Source: Nocardia mexicana NBRC 108244 (lineage in GTDB: Bacteria; Actinomycetota; Actinomycetes; Mycobacteriales; Mycobacteriaceae). Taken from it: a DNA stretch of 64,000 nt. The stretch covers positions 62,001-126,000 of the forward strand of contig NZ_BDBV01000001.1 in the NCBI RefSeq assembly GCF_001613165.1. The letters run 5' to 3'. Numbering within the stretch: the first letter of the stretch is position 1; the number at the start of each line of letters is the position of its first letter. Shown here one piece after another: positions 1-9,066 of this stretch. The translations under genes were made by a program, and so were the position numbers. The notes below the pieces were generated by a model. That model was not told where the DNA came from and ran no database searches. It saw nothing but the letters and a program-made list of their open reading frames with translations.

Positions 1-2
1 TG

Positions 3-557
3 TGGTGTGTGCCGCTCGCGGTGTCCGAGCTGGCGGCCGGGCTGGTGTGGCTGTCGGTGTTCGGCAATCGCGGCTATCTGAACTCGCTGCTGGTGTGGCT
101 CGGGCTGTCCGAGGACGGCGTGCAGTGGCTGGGATATCAGCACACCGGCACCATGCTGCTGGCCGTGGTGGTCGCCGAGATCTGGCGCGCGACCTCCCTG
201 GTGTTCGTGATCGTCATCGCCGGGGTGCAGCTGATTCCGCGCGACTTCGACGAGGCCGCACAGGTATTCGGGGCGAGCCTGTGGCAGCGGCTGCGGCATG
301 TGACCCTGCCGCTGCTCGGGCCCAGCCTGCAGGTGGCGCTGATCCTGCGCACCATCCTGGCGCTACAGGCCTTCGCGGTCGCGCAGGCGCTCACCGGCCG
401 CGATTTCCCGCTGCTGGTCGGCGAGACCTACCAGTGGTACTCGAATCTGCAGAACCCCGCGGTGGCGAGCTGCGTATCGCTTGTGGTGCTGGTGATTTCG
501 ATCGGTACGGCGGTGCTCTACCTCCGGACCGTGCGGGATCCGGAGGGCGCGCGATGA
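3..557 (+). CDS. ABC transporter permease, MalF-type (5' end outside window)
   Basis: This is the C-terminal ~184 residues of an inner-membrane permease of the binding-protein-dependent (MalF/UgpA) class. The reading frame is already open at the window edge. The GTG at position 9 is unlikely to be the true start, because family members are about 300 residues. Hydrophobic membrane segments surround a cytoplasmic EAA loop (EAAQVFGASLWQRLRHVTLP), which docks on the ATPase subunit. The stop is 19 bases before the next permease, so this is one operon with the following two genes. The substrate-binding protein is presumably upstream. The substrate (sugar, glycerol-phosphate or polyamine) cannot be decided from the sequence. 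Confidence 0.9.
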   Translation, partial: WCVPLAVSELAAGLVWLSVFGNRGYLNSLLVWLGLSEDGVQWLGYQHTGTMLLAVVVAEIWRATSLVFVIVIAGVQLIPRDFDEAAQVFGASLWQRLRHVTLPLLGPSLQVALILRTILALQAFAVAQALTGRDFPLLVGETYQWYSNLQNPAVASCVSLVVLVISIGTAVLYLRTVRDPEGAR

Positions 558-576
558 GCGAGGAGGGCGTGCTCCG

Positions 577-1470
577 GTGAGTGAATCAGCAACGACCACG
601 ACGGCTTCCGGTCCCGAGGCCGCACGCTCCGACCTCCCTCCGATCGACCGAGCCCCGCTGCGTCGGCGCCGATGGCGTTCGGCCGGTGTGCAATTCGCCT
701 GCCTGACCATCACTCTCTTCATGGCTGTGCCCATCGTGCTCATCGCCCTGGCCGCCGTCTCGTCGCGCGACGATCTCAACCGCTTTCCGAAGCCGCTGCT
801 GCCCGGCGACCTCTCCACCGAAACGCTGTCGTCCTTCTTCCACGCCACCGGAACCGTTCCGGCCCTGGGAAATTCGGTGCTCGTCGGCCTCTACACCGTG
901 TTCTGGTCGCTGGTCGTGGGCGCGCCGGCGGGATATGCCCTGGCGCGCTACGCCTTTCGCGGCCAGGATGCCTACCGGGTGTTCGTCCTGCTCGTGCGCG
1001 CCCTGCCGATCGTGGTGCTGTCGGTGCCGCTGGCGACGATGTTCCTGCATCTGCACATCGACGACACGGTGCTGGCGGTGACGCTCGTGCATACGGTGCT
1101 GGCGCTGCCGACCACCGTGCTCATCACCGCCAGTATCTTCGTCGCGGTGCCCGCCGATCTGGAGGAGGCGGCCCGGGTATTCGGCTGCACCCGCTGGCAG
1201 GCCGCGCGCAGAGTCGTTGTGCCGCTCGCGCTTCCGGGCCTCGCGGCGTCGTCGATCTTCACCTTCGTGCTGTCGTGGAACGAGATCCTCGGCGCGACCA
1301 TCGTGACGCTCGGCCACCGCACCCTGCCGGCCCAGGTGCTCACCGCGCTCGCCGAGGCGTCCACGCCGTACCGGTTCGCGGGCGGTTTCGCGCTGATCAT
1401 TCCGGCGCTGCTGTTCATTCTCGTGATGCGGCGCTATCTGGTGAACATGTGGGGAACGACGTTGCGATGA
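577..1470 (+). CDS. ABC transporter permease, MalG-type
   Basis: This 297-residue permease is the second half of the importer channel. A cytoplasmic, charged N-terminus of about 35 residues precedes roughly six membrane segments. The EAA loop (EEAARVFGCTRWQAARRVVV) lies in the C-terminal half and is the contact for the ATPase. The GTG start at 577 has a GAGGAGGG ribosome site about 10 bases upstream. Length and topology are normal for MalG/UgpE. It lies between the first permease and the ATPase with short gaps, so the three are co-transcribed. It probably imports a carbohydrate or related small solute; the substrate is not evident. Confidence 0.93.
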   Translation: MSESATTTTASGPEAARSDLPPIDRAPLRRRRWRSAGVQFACLTITLFMAVPIVLIALAAVSSRDDLNRFPKPLLPGDLSTETLSSFFHATGTVPALGNSVLVGLYTVFWSLVVGAPAGYALARYAFRGQDAYRVFVLLVRALPIVVLSVPLATMFLHLHIDDTVLAVTLVHTVLALPTTVLITASIFVAVPADLEEAARVFGCTRWQAARRVVVPLALPGLAASSIFTFVLSWNEILGATIVTLGHRTLPAQVLTALAEASTPYRFAGGFALIIPALLFILVMRRYLVNMWGTTLR

Positions 1471-1482
1471 CAGAGGTGTGCG

Positions 1483-2565
1483 ATGGCTGAGGTGATCCTG
1501 CGCGAGCTGGTGAAGACCTATCCCGGTGGCACCGCGCGCGCCACCGACGAGGTCTCGCTGACCGTCGGCGACGGCGAGTTCATGGTGCTGCTGGGGCCTT
1601 CCGGCTGCGGCAAGACGACGCTGCTGCGCATGATCGCCGGGCTGGACCTGCCCGACTCCGGGCAGATCGTGATCGGCGGCCGCGACGTCACCTACCTCGA
1701 ACCCCGCAGGCGCAACCTGTCGATGGTGTTCCAGTCCTACGCGGTCTTTCCCAACAAGAAGGTCTCCGAGAACATCGGTTTCGGCCTGCGCGTGCACGGC
1801 GTGCCCGCCGACGAGATCCGGCGCAAGGTCGCGTGGGCCGCGGACCTGCTGCAGCTGACGCCCTACCTCGACCGCTACCCGGCGAAACTGTCGGGCGGGC
1901 AGCGCCAGCGGGTCGCGGTGGCCCGGGCCATCGTCATGGACGCCGACGTGCTGCTCATGGACGAACCGCTGTCCAATCTGGATGCGCTGCTGCGCCTGTC
2001 GTTCCGGGCCGAGCTGAAGAAGCTGGTCGGCGAGCTCGGCACCACCACCATCTACGTCACCCACGATCAGTTGGAGGCGCTGTCGCTGGGCCACCGCGTG
2101 GCGGTCATGCGGGACGGGCGGATCGCCCAGACGGGTGCGCCGGGCGACGTCTACGACAGTCCGGCGACCGAATTCGTCGGCGGCTTCCTCGGCAGCCCAC
2201 CGATGAACTTCCTGACCGGAACCGTCGAGGACGGGCGACTGGACCTGGGCGGACAGTCCCTGGCCGTGCCCGCGGCACTGTCGTCGTTCGCCGGCCGCAC
2301 GCTCCGGCTCGGCATTCGCCCGGAAGCCGTTGCGGTGAGCGAGAATCCGGGCGACGACACGCTGACGGGTGAGCTCCAGGTTCTCGAACCGCTCGGCTCG
2401 TCGACCCTGCTTACCACCGCCGTCGCCGGGCAGACGGTGAAAATCCAAGCGGCGGCGGGTTTCCACGCAGAGCCGGGCGGAAATTTGACCGTGCGAATCC
2501 CCGCCGCAGCGACCCGCTGGTACGACCCCGACACCGGACTGCTCCTGAACCTGACCCCCCACTGA
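1483..2565 (+). CDS. ABC transporter ATP-binding protein (MalK/UgpC/PotA class)
   Basis: This 360-residue cytoplasmic ATPase energises the two permeases. Walker A (GPSGCGKTT, residues 38-46), the LSGGQ signature (136-140), Walker B (DVLLMDE), the D-loop NLDA and the H-loop His (~194) are all intact. The C-terminal ~120 residues form the TOBE/OB-type regulatory domain of the CUT1 and polyamine importers. The ATG lies 12 bases after the permease stop. A hairpin lies about 70 bases downstream. The ATPase family alone does not decide the substrate. Confidence 0.94.
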   Translation: MAEVILRELVKTYPGGTARATDEVSLTVGDGEFMVLLGPSGCGKTTLLRMIAGLDLPDSGQIVIGGRDVTYLEPRRRNLSMVFQSYAVFPNKKVSENIGFGLRVHGVPADEIRRKVAWAADLLQLTPYLDRYPAKLSGGQRQRVAVARAIVMDADVLLMDEPLSNLDALLRLSFRAELKKLVGELGTTTIYVTHDQLEALSLGHRVAVMRDGRIAQTGAPGDVYDSPATEFVGGFLGSPPMNFLTGTVEDGRLDLGGQSLAVPAALSSFAGRTLRLGIRPEAVAVSENPGDDTLTGELQVLEPLGSSTLLTTAVAGQTVKIQAAAGFHAEPGGNLTVRIPAAATRWYDPDTGLLLNLTPH

Positions 2566-2637
2566 CGCCCCTACCGGTCGGTGAAAAGGGGCTCACAGGG
2601 GTTCAGGGGCAGCTGCGAGGTCCGTAGGCTCGGCTCG

Positions 2638-2715
2638 GACCCTCTCCCGCCCAGAGGGTCTCGGAACCGCCCCGGACCAGTGACTCCCACACTCTCCACG
2701 CGCTCGGGGCGGTTC
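2638..2715. terminator. Paired inverted repeats between convergent genes
   Basis: A perfect 8-bp stem with a 7-base loop (GACCCTCT at 2638-2645, AGAGGGTC at 2653-2660) is followed by an 11-bp inverted repeat (GAACCGCCCCG at 2664-2674, CGGGGCGGTTC at 2705-2715). They lie between the ABC operon (+) and the TetR gene (-), where a bidirectional terminator is expected. There is no T-tract, which is common in actinobacteria. Confidence 0.45.
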
Positions 2716-2732
2716 GCCATGCGTCGAGACGA

Positions 2733-3323
2733 TCACCCCGCCCGTGGCACATCCAAAACAGCCTGGATCGTCGCGGGAACGGCCTTTGCCGCCTCCTTTT
2801 CGGTCATTCGCCCGGCGCGCACTTCCTCCGCGGCACCCTGCAGGAGGTAGTGGACCGCGCCGACCAGCCAGGCGACCGAGAGGTCGGCACGGAATACGCC
2901 CTGGCGGCGGCCGCGGCGGATGAGGTTCTCGACGCGGTTCGCGGCGCCGCCGTGCAGCTCGCGAATTCGCTCAGCGGACAGGCTTTCCTGGGCCGCCGTG
3001 AGCAGCGCCGCGGATTCGGCCACCAGCGACCAGCTGGCCGCGAGCAGCCGGTCCATCGCCGCGCGCGCATCACCGTCGAGATCGACGGCGGACAGCACCT
3101 CCTCGCCGTCGCGCAGCGCCGCCGCCAGGGCCGCCTCCACCAGCTCGGCCCGGTTCGGGAAGTGCCCGTACAGCGTCATCCTGCCGACCCCGGCCGCCTT
3201 GACGATGTCGTCGATGCTGGCCTGCGGATTGCTGCTCCAGGTGGTGCGCGCTGCGGCGACGATGCGGGCGATGCTGCGTTCGGCATCGGCGCGGCGGCGC
3301 GTGCGGCCCTCGGTGGTCGACAT
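2733..3323 (-). CDS. TetR-family transcriptional regulator
   Basis: This 196-residue regulator has an N-terminal helix-turn-helix (about residues 15-60, including the recognition segment VGRMTLYGHFPNR) and a helical ligand-binding C-terminal domain. It is divergent from the DHA2 exporter at 3414. The 90-base gap between them contains two matching inverted repeats that fit a TetR operator. It most likely represses itself and the exporter until an exporter substrate binds. Start ATG at 3323. Confidence 0.92.
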   Translation of the reverse strand: MSTTEGRTRRRADAERSIARIVAAARTTWSSNPQASIDDIVKAAGVGRMTLYGHFPNRAELVEAALAAALRDGEEVLSAVDLDGDARAAMDRLLAASWSLVAESAALLTAAQESLSAERIRELHGGAANRVENLIRRGRRQGVFRADLSVAWLVGAVHYLLQGAAEEVRAGRMTEKEAAKAVPATIQAVLDVPRAG

Positions 3324-3337
3324 GACAACACTCTAGC

Positions 3338-3393
3338 TCGTACTGGAATGTACGGGTTACTCTCGGAGTTACATGTCGTACGAATCAGTACGA
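3338..3393. promoter_or_regulatory. Two TetR operator half-site pairs (TCGTAC-N6-GTACGR)
   Basis: Two copies of the same inverted repeat lie in the divergent gap: TCGTAC-N6-GTACGG at 3338-3355 and TCGTAC-N6-GTACGA at 3376-3393. Their centres are 38 bases apart. One copy is next to the regulator start and the other is about 20 bases before the exporter start. This is the usual arrangement for a TetR protein repressing both directions. Confidence 0.75.
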
Positions 3394-3413
3394 GTTAGCT
3401 TCGGGAGAATCTG

Positions 3414-4802
3414 ATGACACAGCAAGAAATCGACCGGACGTCCCCGCCCGAGTCGGCGCACCCGCAGCGGTGGCGCATCCTCGGCTTCCTCGGCATCGCC
3501 CAGCTGATGCTGATCCTGGACGTAACCGTCGTGGCAATCGCCCTGCCGCACATGGAGACCGACCTCGGCCTCAGCCGCGCGGCGGTGACGTGGGCGGTCA
3601 GCGCGTACACCCTGGCGTTCGGCGGCCTGATGCTGCTCGGCGGGCGTATCGCGGATCTGATCGGGGCGAAGCGGGTGGTCCTCGCCGGGCTCGGGCTCTT
3701 CACGGTGGCCTCGCTGGTCACCGGGCTCAGCGGGAGCGCCGAGGTGCTGCTGGCGGGCCGCGTCGCACAGGGCGTCGGGGCGGCGCTGCTGTCACCGGCG
3801 GCATTGTCGCTGGTGGTCTCACTGTTCGGCGGCGACGAGCGGAACCGCGCGCTGGGCGTGTGGTCCGCACTCGGCGGTGGCGGCGCGGCGCTGGGTGTGC
3901 TGCTCGGCGGTCTGCTGACGGCCGGCCCCGGCTGGCCGTGGGTCTTCCACGTCAACGTCCCGATCGGCATCGTGATCCTGGTGGCGCTGACCGCGCTGCT
4001 GCCGCGGCAGACCGCCGCGGTGCCGCGCCCGCGCCTGGACGTGCTCGGTGCGCTGCTGGTCACGGCCTCGACCGGCGCGGTGATCTACGCCCTCATCACG
4101 GCGGGCGATCGCGGCTGGCTGACCGTGGGCACCGGAGCGTTCGTGCTGCTCGGCGCGATCGGCTACCTGGCATTCGTGGTTCGGCAGCGGACGGCGGCCT
4201 CGCCACTGATGGACGTGCGGCTGCTGGTCCGGCGTCCGGTGGCCACCGGCGCCTTCCTCATCGCGATGGCGACGGCGCTGATGATCGCGGTGTTCTTCCT
4301 GGGCACCTTCTATTTCCAGCAGGGACTGGGCTACGGCGCGCTGCGGACGGGGCTGCTGTTCCTGCCGGTGGCACTGGCGACCATGGCGGGCGCGAACCTC
4401 ACCGGGCGGGTCCTGGCCCGATTCGGCGCACGCACCCTGGCGGTGGCCGGGCTGCTCGTCGCCGCGCTCGGCATGGCGGTGCCCGCCGTCTCGCTCGACA
4501 CCGCGGCCGTGGTGATCGGCGTGGCCGTCGCGGCGGCCGGGACCGGCGCCCTCTTCGTGGTCGCCTCGGCGACGGCGCTGGGCCAGGTCGCGCCGCACGA
4601 GGCGGGGATCGCGTCCGGAATCGTCAGCACCTTCCACGAATTCGGCGCGTCGCTCGGCGCCGCGGTCGTCTCCAGCGCGGCGGCCGCCAGCCTGGTCGCA
4701 CACACGACCTCCGGCTTCACCAGCGGGTTCGTGGTCGCCGCGGCGGCCGCGGCGGTCGCCGCCGGGGTGGCGGGGGTGCTGACGCCCGGCCGAGCGGGCT
4801 GA
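3414..4802 (+). CDS. MFS exporter, DHA2 (EmrB/QacA) family
   Basis: This 462-residue, highly hydrophobic protein carries major-facilitator signatures. It has a motif A-like loop after the second segment (GGRIADLIGAKR) and the DHA2-type PGWPWVFHVNVPIG stretch near residue 180. The predicted topology is 12-14 membrane helices with short loops, acting as a proton-driven drug or metabolite exporter. A GGGAG ribosome site precedes the ATG at 3414. It is divergent from and probably controlled by the TetR gene at 2733. The natural substrate is unknown. Confidence 0.92.
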   Translation: MTQQEIDRTSPPESAHPQRWRILGFLGIAQLMLILDVTVVAIALPHMETDLGLSRAAVTWAVSAYTLAFGGLMLLGGRIADLIGAKRVVLAGLGLFTVASLVTGLSGSAEVLLAGRVAQGVGAALLSPAALSLVVSLFGGDERNRALGVWSALGGGGAALGVLLGGLLTAGPGWPWVFHVNVPIGIVILVALTALLPRQTAAVPRPRLDVLGALLVTASTGAVIYALITAGDRGWLTVGTGAFVLLGAIGYLAFVVRQRTAASPLMDVRLLVRRPVATGAFLIAMATALMIAVFFLGTFYFQQGLGYGALRTGLLFLPVALATMAGANLTGRVLARFGARTLAVAGLLVAALGMAVPAVSLDTAAVVIGVAVAAAGTGALFVVASATALGQVAPHEAGIASGIVSTFHEFGASLGAAVVSSAAAASLVAHTTSGFTSGFVVAAAAAAVAAGVAGVLTPGRAG

Positions 4803-4810
4803 GTCTGCTG

Positions 4811-4840
4811 CCCGGCGGTCGCCGACTGTGCGCCGCCGGG
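4811..4840 (+). terminator. Hairpin just after the exporter stop
   Basis: CCCGGCGG (4811-4818) and CCGCCGGG (4833-4840) form an 8-bp GC stem with a 14-base loop, 8 bases after the exporter stop codon. There is no U-tract. The rest of the gap to 5061 shows nothing else convincing. Confidence 0.4.
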
Positions 4841-5061
4841 TACCGCACGTATCCGCTGCAGGGGGCAATCGGATGTGCCGCACGAGTCGATTCCCCGCCC
4901 GGCCTCCACAACCACAAACCGCGTTGTGACGGAAGAATTCGCTGCGTCGGTTCGAAACATGTCCGCGCAGGCCGGGTGGTGGCTGTGCGGTCGGGCGGCG
5001 AGGCGGGCAGTAGCGTGGATGCCTGGTAACCGTCTTCATCCGAATCAGCTAGGAGCCGTGC

Positions 5062-6204
5062 GTGGCCGTCGATCGCCTGCTGCCCACCGCCGAAGCGCGT
5101 GATCTGATCCAGCTCACCCGCGACATCTCCGACAAGGTGCTCGCGCCGATCGTGGACGCGCACGAGAAGTCCGAGACCTATCCCGAGGGCGTGTTCGCCA
5201 CACTCGGCGAGGCCGGGCTGCTGAGCCTGCCGTATCCGGTGGAGCAGGGCGGCGGCGGGCAGCCGTACGAGGTGTATCTGCAGGTGCTCGAGGAGATCGC
5301 GGCCCGGTGGGCGGCGGTGGCCGTGGCGGTCAGCGTGCACAGCCTGTCGTGCTACCCGCTGCTCGCCTTCGGGACGCAGGAACAGCAGCAGCGGTGGTTG
5401 CCGGAGATGTTGGGCGGCAGCATGATCGGCGCCTACAGCCTGTCCGAGCCGCAGGCCGGATCCGATGCCGCCGCCCTCGCCTGCAAGGCCACCGCCACCG
5501 CGGACGGCTATCGGATCACCGGCACCAAGGCCTGGATCACCCACGGCGGCCGCGCCGATTTCTACACCCTGTTCGCCCGCACCGGCGAGGGATCGCGTGG
5601 TATCTCGTGCTTCCTCGTCGACAAGGACACTCCCGGACTGAGTTTCGGCAAGCCCGAGGAGAAAATGGGCCTGGCCGCGGTCCCGACCACCACCGCCCAC
5701 TACGACGACGCCCTCGTGCCCACCGACCGCCGCATCGGCGCCGAGGGCCAGGGGCTCCAAATCGCCTTCAGCGCACTCGATTCCGGACGGCTCGGCATCG
5801 CGGCGGTAGCGGTCGGGCTGGCCCAGGCCGCCCTGGACGAGGCCACGGCCTACGCGCAGCAGCGAACGGCCTTCGGCCGCAAGATCATCGACCACCAGGG
5901 CCTGGGTTTCCTGCTCGCCGACATGGCCGCCGCCGTCGACTCCGCCCGCGCCACCTACCTCGACGCCGCCCGCCGCCGCGACGCCGGACTTCCCTACTCC
6001 CGCAACGCTTCCGTCGCCAAGCTGGTCGCCACCGACGCCGCCATGAAGGTCACCACCGACGCCGTCCAGGTCCTCGGCGGCTACGGCTACACCCGCGACT
6101 TCCGCGTCGAACGCTATATGCGCGAAGCCAAGATCACCCAGATCTTCGAGGGCACCAACCAGATCCAGCGCCTGGTCATAGCGCGTTCACTGGCAGGGAG
6201 CTGA
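5062..6204 (+). CDS. Acyl-CoA dehydrogenase
   Basis: This 380-residue flavoenzyme oxidises acyl-CoA thioesters to the 2,3-enoyl form in fatty-acid or branched-chain catabolism. The N-terminal helical domain, the middle beta domain (YSLSEPQAGSDAAAL, FAD/substrate contact) and the C-terminal helical domain are all present. The C-terminal segment IFEGTNQIQRLVIAR carries the catalytic Glu characteristic of short/branched-chain enzymes, and GGYGYTRDFRVERYMREAKI is intact. The GTG at 5062 has AGGAG six bases upstream, which decides the start. It is monocistronic, with a strong terminator downstream. Chain-length preference cannot be read by eye. Confidence 0.94.
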   Translation: MAVDRLLPTAEARDLIQLTRDISDKVLAPIVDAHEKSETYPEGVFATLGEAGLLSLPYPVEQGGGGQPYEVYLQVLEEIAARWAAVAVAVSVHSLSCYPLLAFGTQEQQQRWLPEMLGGSMIGAYSLSEPQAGSDAAALACKATATADGYRITGTKAWITHGGRADFYTLFARTGEGSRGISCFLVDKDTPGLSFGKPEEKMGLAAVPTTTAHYDDALVPTDRRIGAEGQGLQIAFSALDSGRLGIAAVAVGLAQAALDEATAYAQQRTAFGRKIIDHQGLGFLLADMAAAVDSARATYLDAARRRDAGLPYSRNASVAKLVATDAAMKVTTDAVQVLGGYGYTRDFRVERYMREAKITQIFEGTNQIQRLVIARSLAGS

Positions 6205-6231
6205 GCCAGGCCGCGCGGTCGGCTTGTGCCG

Positions 6232-6263
6232 ACGTCCCGTCTCTCCCCCTCCTGAGAGACGGG
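6232..6263. terminator. Strong hairpin terminator between convergent genes
   Basis: GTCCCGTCTCTC (6232-6243) pairs perfectly with GAGAGACGGGAC (6252-6263) around an 8-base loop. It lies between the acyl-CoA dehydrogenase (+) and the DHA2 exporter (-), so it can serve both strands. Confidence 0.8.
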
Positions 6264-6294
6264 ACCGTCCGGCAGGTCCACAACAGGCTGGGCC

Positions 6295-7761
6295 CTACTG
6301 GCCGACCATCACCGCCGCATCCTGCGCGTTCGTGGCGAGATCCCGGCCGCGCACCCGGATCGTCAGTGCGATCACCATCGCCGCGATCAGGAAAAACCCA
6401 GCACCCCAATAGAATCCGGTGTCATAGCTGTGAATCGCAGCCCGAGCCGCCACATCGGGTTCGCTACGGTGGTGCTGCGCATAGCGTTCGGAAACCTGCA
6501 CCGCGATCGTGGTCAGCAGTGCGGTGCCGATGGCCGCCCCGATCTGCTGTACCGCATTCAGCAGCCCGCTGGCCACACCGATGTCACGCTCGCGGATCCC
6601 GTGCATCGCCGTCGCCTGCATCGCCACGAAGATCTGTGCCATGCCCAGCGCGAAGACGATCGCGGCCGGCAGCACACCGGTCCCGTAACTGTCGCCGACA
6701 CTCAACTGCGCCAGATAGGCCAGTCCCACGACACACAGCAACGCACCGCTGAGCATCAGCGGCCGCGGGCCCACCTTCGGCAGCAGTTGGCTTGCCAGGC
6801 CGGCCGATACGACGATCCCGACGGGGAACGGCAGAAAGGCGAGACCCGCCTGCAGCGGTGAATAGCCGAGGGTGTTCTGGAAGTAATAGCTGAGGAACAG
6901 GAACATCGCGTAGATCGCGACCGGAGCCAGCAACGCCACGAGAAACGCCCCGCCCCGGTTGATCTCGCCCGGAATGCGCAGCGGCAGTAGCGGATCGGCC
7001 ACTCTCGACTCGATCACCACGAACGCCGCCAGCAGGCCCGCGCCCGCCGCCAGCAGTACCACCGTGCTCGCGGCGCCCCAGCCCGCCTCGGCGGCCCGGT
7101 TGAATCCGTACACGGTCGCCACCAGCGCCGCCGTCACGGTGACCACACCTGGTATGTCGTAGCTGCCGGTGCGCGGGACCGGGATGTCGCGCACCACGAC
7201 CGCCACCGCCACCAGGGCGGTGACCAGCGCGATCGGCGTGTTGATCAACAGGCACCACCGCCAGGACGTGTATTCCGTCAGCGCCCCGCCGCCGATGAGG
7301 CCGAGGGCCAGACCGGCGCCGGACACACCGCCGAACACCGCGAAAGCACGGGCACGGTCGCGTGTTTCGGTGAACGTCACCGACACCAGCGACAGCGCCG
7401 AAGGCGCCAGCAGGGCGGCGAAAACACCCTGTAGGGCACGCCCCGCGAACAGGGCCCCGCCGGTGGTCGCCGCCCCGGCCAGCGCCGACGCCGCCGCGAA
7501 CCCGACCAGTCCCACCACGAGGATCCGGCGGCGGCCGAGGTAATCGGCGAGCCTGCCGCCGAGCAGCAGCAATCCCCCGAACATCAGCGTGTAGGCCGTC
7601 AGCACCCACTGCTTGTCGGCCTCGCGGATGCCGAGGTCGGCCTGGGCGTACGGCAGTGAGATCGTCACGATCGTCGCGTCGAGAACGATGATCAGCTGGG
7701 TGATGGACAACACCACCAGCGCCCACCAACGGCGTTCGGGCACAACAAGATCCGATGACAT
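6295..7761 (-). CDS. MFS exporter, DHA2 (EmrB/QacA) family
   Basis: This is an exporter of 488 residues from the chosen start. The ATG at 7761 has GGGGGAGG just upstream. An alternative GTG at 7821 would add 20 polar residues and has a poorer site. DHA2 marks include an early Asp in the first segment (IIVLDATIVTISLPYAQ), a motif A-like loop (GGRLADYLGRRRI) and YTSWRWCLLINTPIAL. About 14 helices are predicted. It is divergent from the TetR gene at 7891, its likely repressor, and resembles the exporter at 3414 in family and genetic layout. Substrate unknown. Confidence 0.92.
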   Translation of the reverse strand: MSSDLVVPERRWWALVVLSITQLIIVLDATIVTISLPYAQADLGIREADKQWVLTAYTLMFGGLLLLGGRLADYLGRRRILVVGLVGFAAASALAGAATTGGALFAGRALQGVFAALLAPSALSLVSVTFTETRDRARAFAVFGGVSGAGLALGLIGGGALTEYTSWRWCLLINTPIALVTALVAVAVVVRDIPVPRTGSYDIPGVVTVTAALVATVYGFNRAAEAGWGAASTVVLLAAGAGLLAAFVVIESRVADPLLPLRIPGEINRGGAFLVALLAPVAIYAMFLFLSYYFQNTLGYSPLQAGLAFLPFPVGIVVSAGLASQLLPKVGPRPLMLSGALLCVVGLAYLAQLSVGDSYGTGVLPAAIVFALGMAQIFVAMQATAMHGIRERDIGVASGLLNAVQQIGAAIGTALLTTIAVQVSERYAQHHRSEPDVAARAAIHSYDTGFYWGAGFFLIAAMVIALTIRVRGRDLATNAQDAAVMVGQ

Positions 7762-7831
7762 GAACCTCCCCCTCGATTGGGCCTCGGTCGTGAACTTCCC
7801 CTTCCGGCGCAATCCTGACACGGTTCCAAAC

Positions 7832-7864
7832 TGACGTCAATGGCCAAGTGACCATCATGGCCAT
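7832..7864. promoter_or_regulatory. Candidate operator in the exporter/TetR divergent gap
   Basis: The gap holds the palindrome TGACGTCA (7832-7839) followed by two ATGGCCA repeats at 7840 and 7857, 17 bases apart. The second extends to the perfect palindrome ATGGCCAT. The position between divergent genes suggests a TetR-binding region, but which repeat is bound is not clear. Confidence 0.4.
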
Positions 7865-7890
7865 ATTTTGGGCGATTACAATCTCGAGAC

Positions 7891-8538
7891 ATGACCGCGA
7901 TGCCTGTGCGACCGATCGGCCTGCGGGAACGCAAGAAGCAGCGCACCCGGATCCAGATCATCGAGACCGCCCTGGACCTGTGCGACCGGCACGGCTTCGA
8001 GGCCACCACGATCGAGGAGATCGCCGCCGCCGCACAGGTCGCACCGCGCACGGTTACCCGATACTTCACCACCAAGGAAGACATCGTCCTCGGACCGATG
8101 CACGACTACCTCGCCGCGACCGTCGAACTGCTGCGGGAGCGGCCGCGCGGCGGCAACGATCTGCTCGCCCTGCGCGATGCTTACGCAACTCTGTTGCAGC
8201 GCACCGCAGATGGCGACGAGGTAGTGGACTTCGATCGCGTCCGGCAGATGCAGCGGATCATCCACAGTTCACCGTCCGTGCGCGCCCGCTGCACGGAATT
8301 CGGCGAGATCGAGGCCGACATCCTCGCTCCGGTGCTCGCCGACCGCATGGACACGACACCCGACGACATCGCGGTCAGGCTCCTGGTGGCGACCTGGCGC
8401 ATGGTGTCCCAGGCGGCCATGGACGAATGGGCGCGGCACTCCCCGGACCAGTCCGCCGAGTCGTGCCGACAGGCTGTGCTGGAGACCTTCGAGATCTTCC
8501 GATCGATGATCAACCGGCCCTCCCGGTCGGCACAGTGA
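7891..8538 (+). CDS. TetR-family transcriptional regulator
   Basis: This is a 215-residue regulator. An N-terminal helix-turn-helix (about residues 14-60, with QVAPRTVTRYFTTKEDIV) leads into a helical C-terminal domain of the type seen in TetR proteins with variable ligands. It is divergent from the DHA2 exporter at 6295 and most likely controls it. The first ATG (7891) is used; MTAMPVRP also offers a second ATG three codons later. No strong ribosome site is visible, so translation may be from a short leader. Confidence 0.9.
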   Translation: MTAMPVRPIGLRERKKQRTRIQIIETALDLCDRHGFEATTIEEIAAAAQVAPRTVTRYFTTKEDIVLGPMHDYLAATVELLRERPRGGNDLLALRDAYATLLQRTADGDEVVDFDRVRQMQRIIHSSPSVRARCTEFGEIEADILAPVLADRMDTTPDDIAVRLLVATWRMVSQAAMDEWARHSPDQSAESCRQAVLETFEIFRSMINRPSRSAQ

Positions 8539-8589
8539 AATTCGGTGCTCAGCGGTGAATCCGAGCGCGGTAGGTGGTTTTCCTCGCCG

Positions 8590-9036
8590 CTACGCGCTGC
8601 GGGCAGGACGCAGCAGTGCCCCGATGCGCTCGAGTGACGCGGGGTGCGTGGTGCCGGAAGGCAACCAGGCGCGGGCCGCGAAGGTGCAGGCGACGAACAC
8701 CAGTGGGGTGGCCCATTTGTCGGCCCCGTCACCCGCCGCCAGATGCGACGCGGCCGCGCCGCCGTAGACGAAAACCAGTCCGGCATAGGCCCATTCCTTG
8801 ACCAGAGGATGACCCGGGGTCAGGATCGCTGCGAGGGCCGCCACTTTGGCTGTTCCCAGGAGGGTTGCGAAATACATCGGGTATCCGAGATGGTCGAAAA
8901 CCTCTCGGACGTACGGGATTCTCGCAAGGTCCCAGTAGGAGCCCACAGCGGTCTCGGTCAGCACGATGGCGGCCGGTGTCCACTTGGCCAACTGCAGTGC
9001 TCGCGAACGGAAACGGGAGATCGAGCGAGTAGTCAT
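8590..9036 (-). CDS. DoxX-like small membrane protein
   Basis: This 148-residue protein has four predicted membrane helices, with the DoxX-like family pattern near the N-terminus (an LTETAVGSYWDLARIPYVRE-type region) and conserved small-residue helices. The family is linked loosely to redox and thiol homeostasis, and the biochemical role is unknown. It begins 30 bases after the serine hydrolase stop and is its operon partner. Both are therefore probably under the ECF41-type promoter at 10314-10340. Confidence 0.8.
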   Translation of the reverse strand: MTTRSISRFRSRALQLAKWTPAAIVLTETAVGSYWDLARIPYVREVFDHLGYPMYFATLLGTAKVAALAAILTPGHPLVKEWAYAGLVFVYGGAAASHLAAGDGADKWATPLVFVACTFAARAWLPSGTTHPASLERIGALLRPARSA

Positions 9037-9066
9037 GTGACAGTTCTCTTTCGGATGTGCGGGGCC

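Noticed and set aside
586..2562. 658-codon minus-strand frame opposite the ABC operon
   Set aside because: The + strand encodes an intact permease and ATPase with all motifs. The antisense translation is compositionally biased and featureless.
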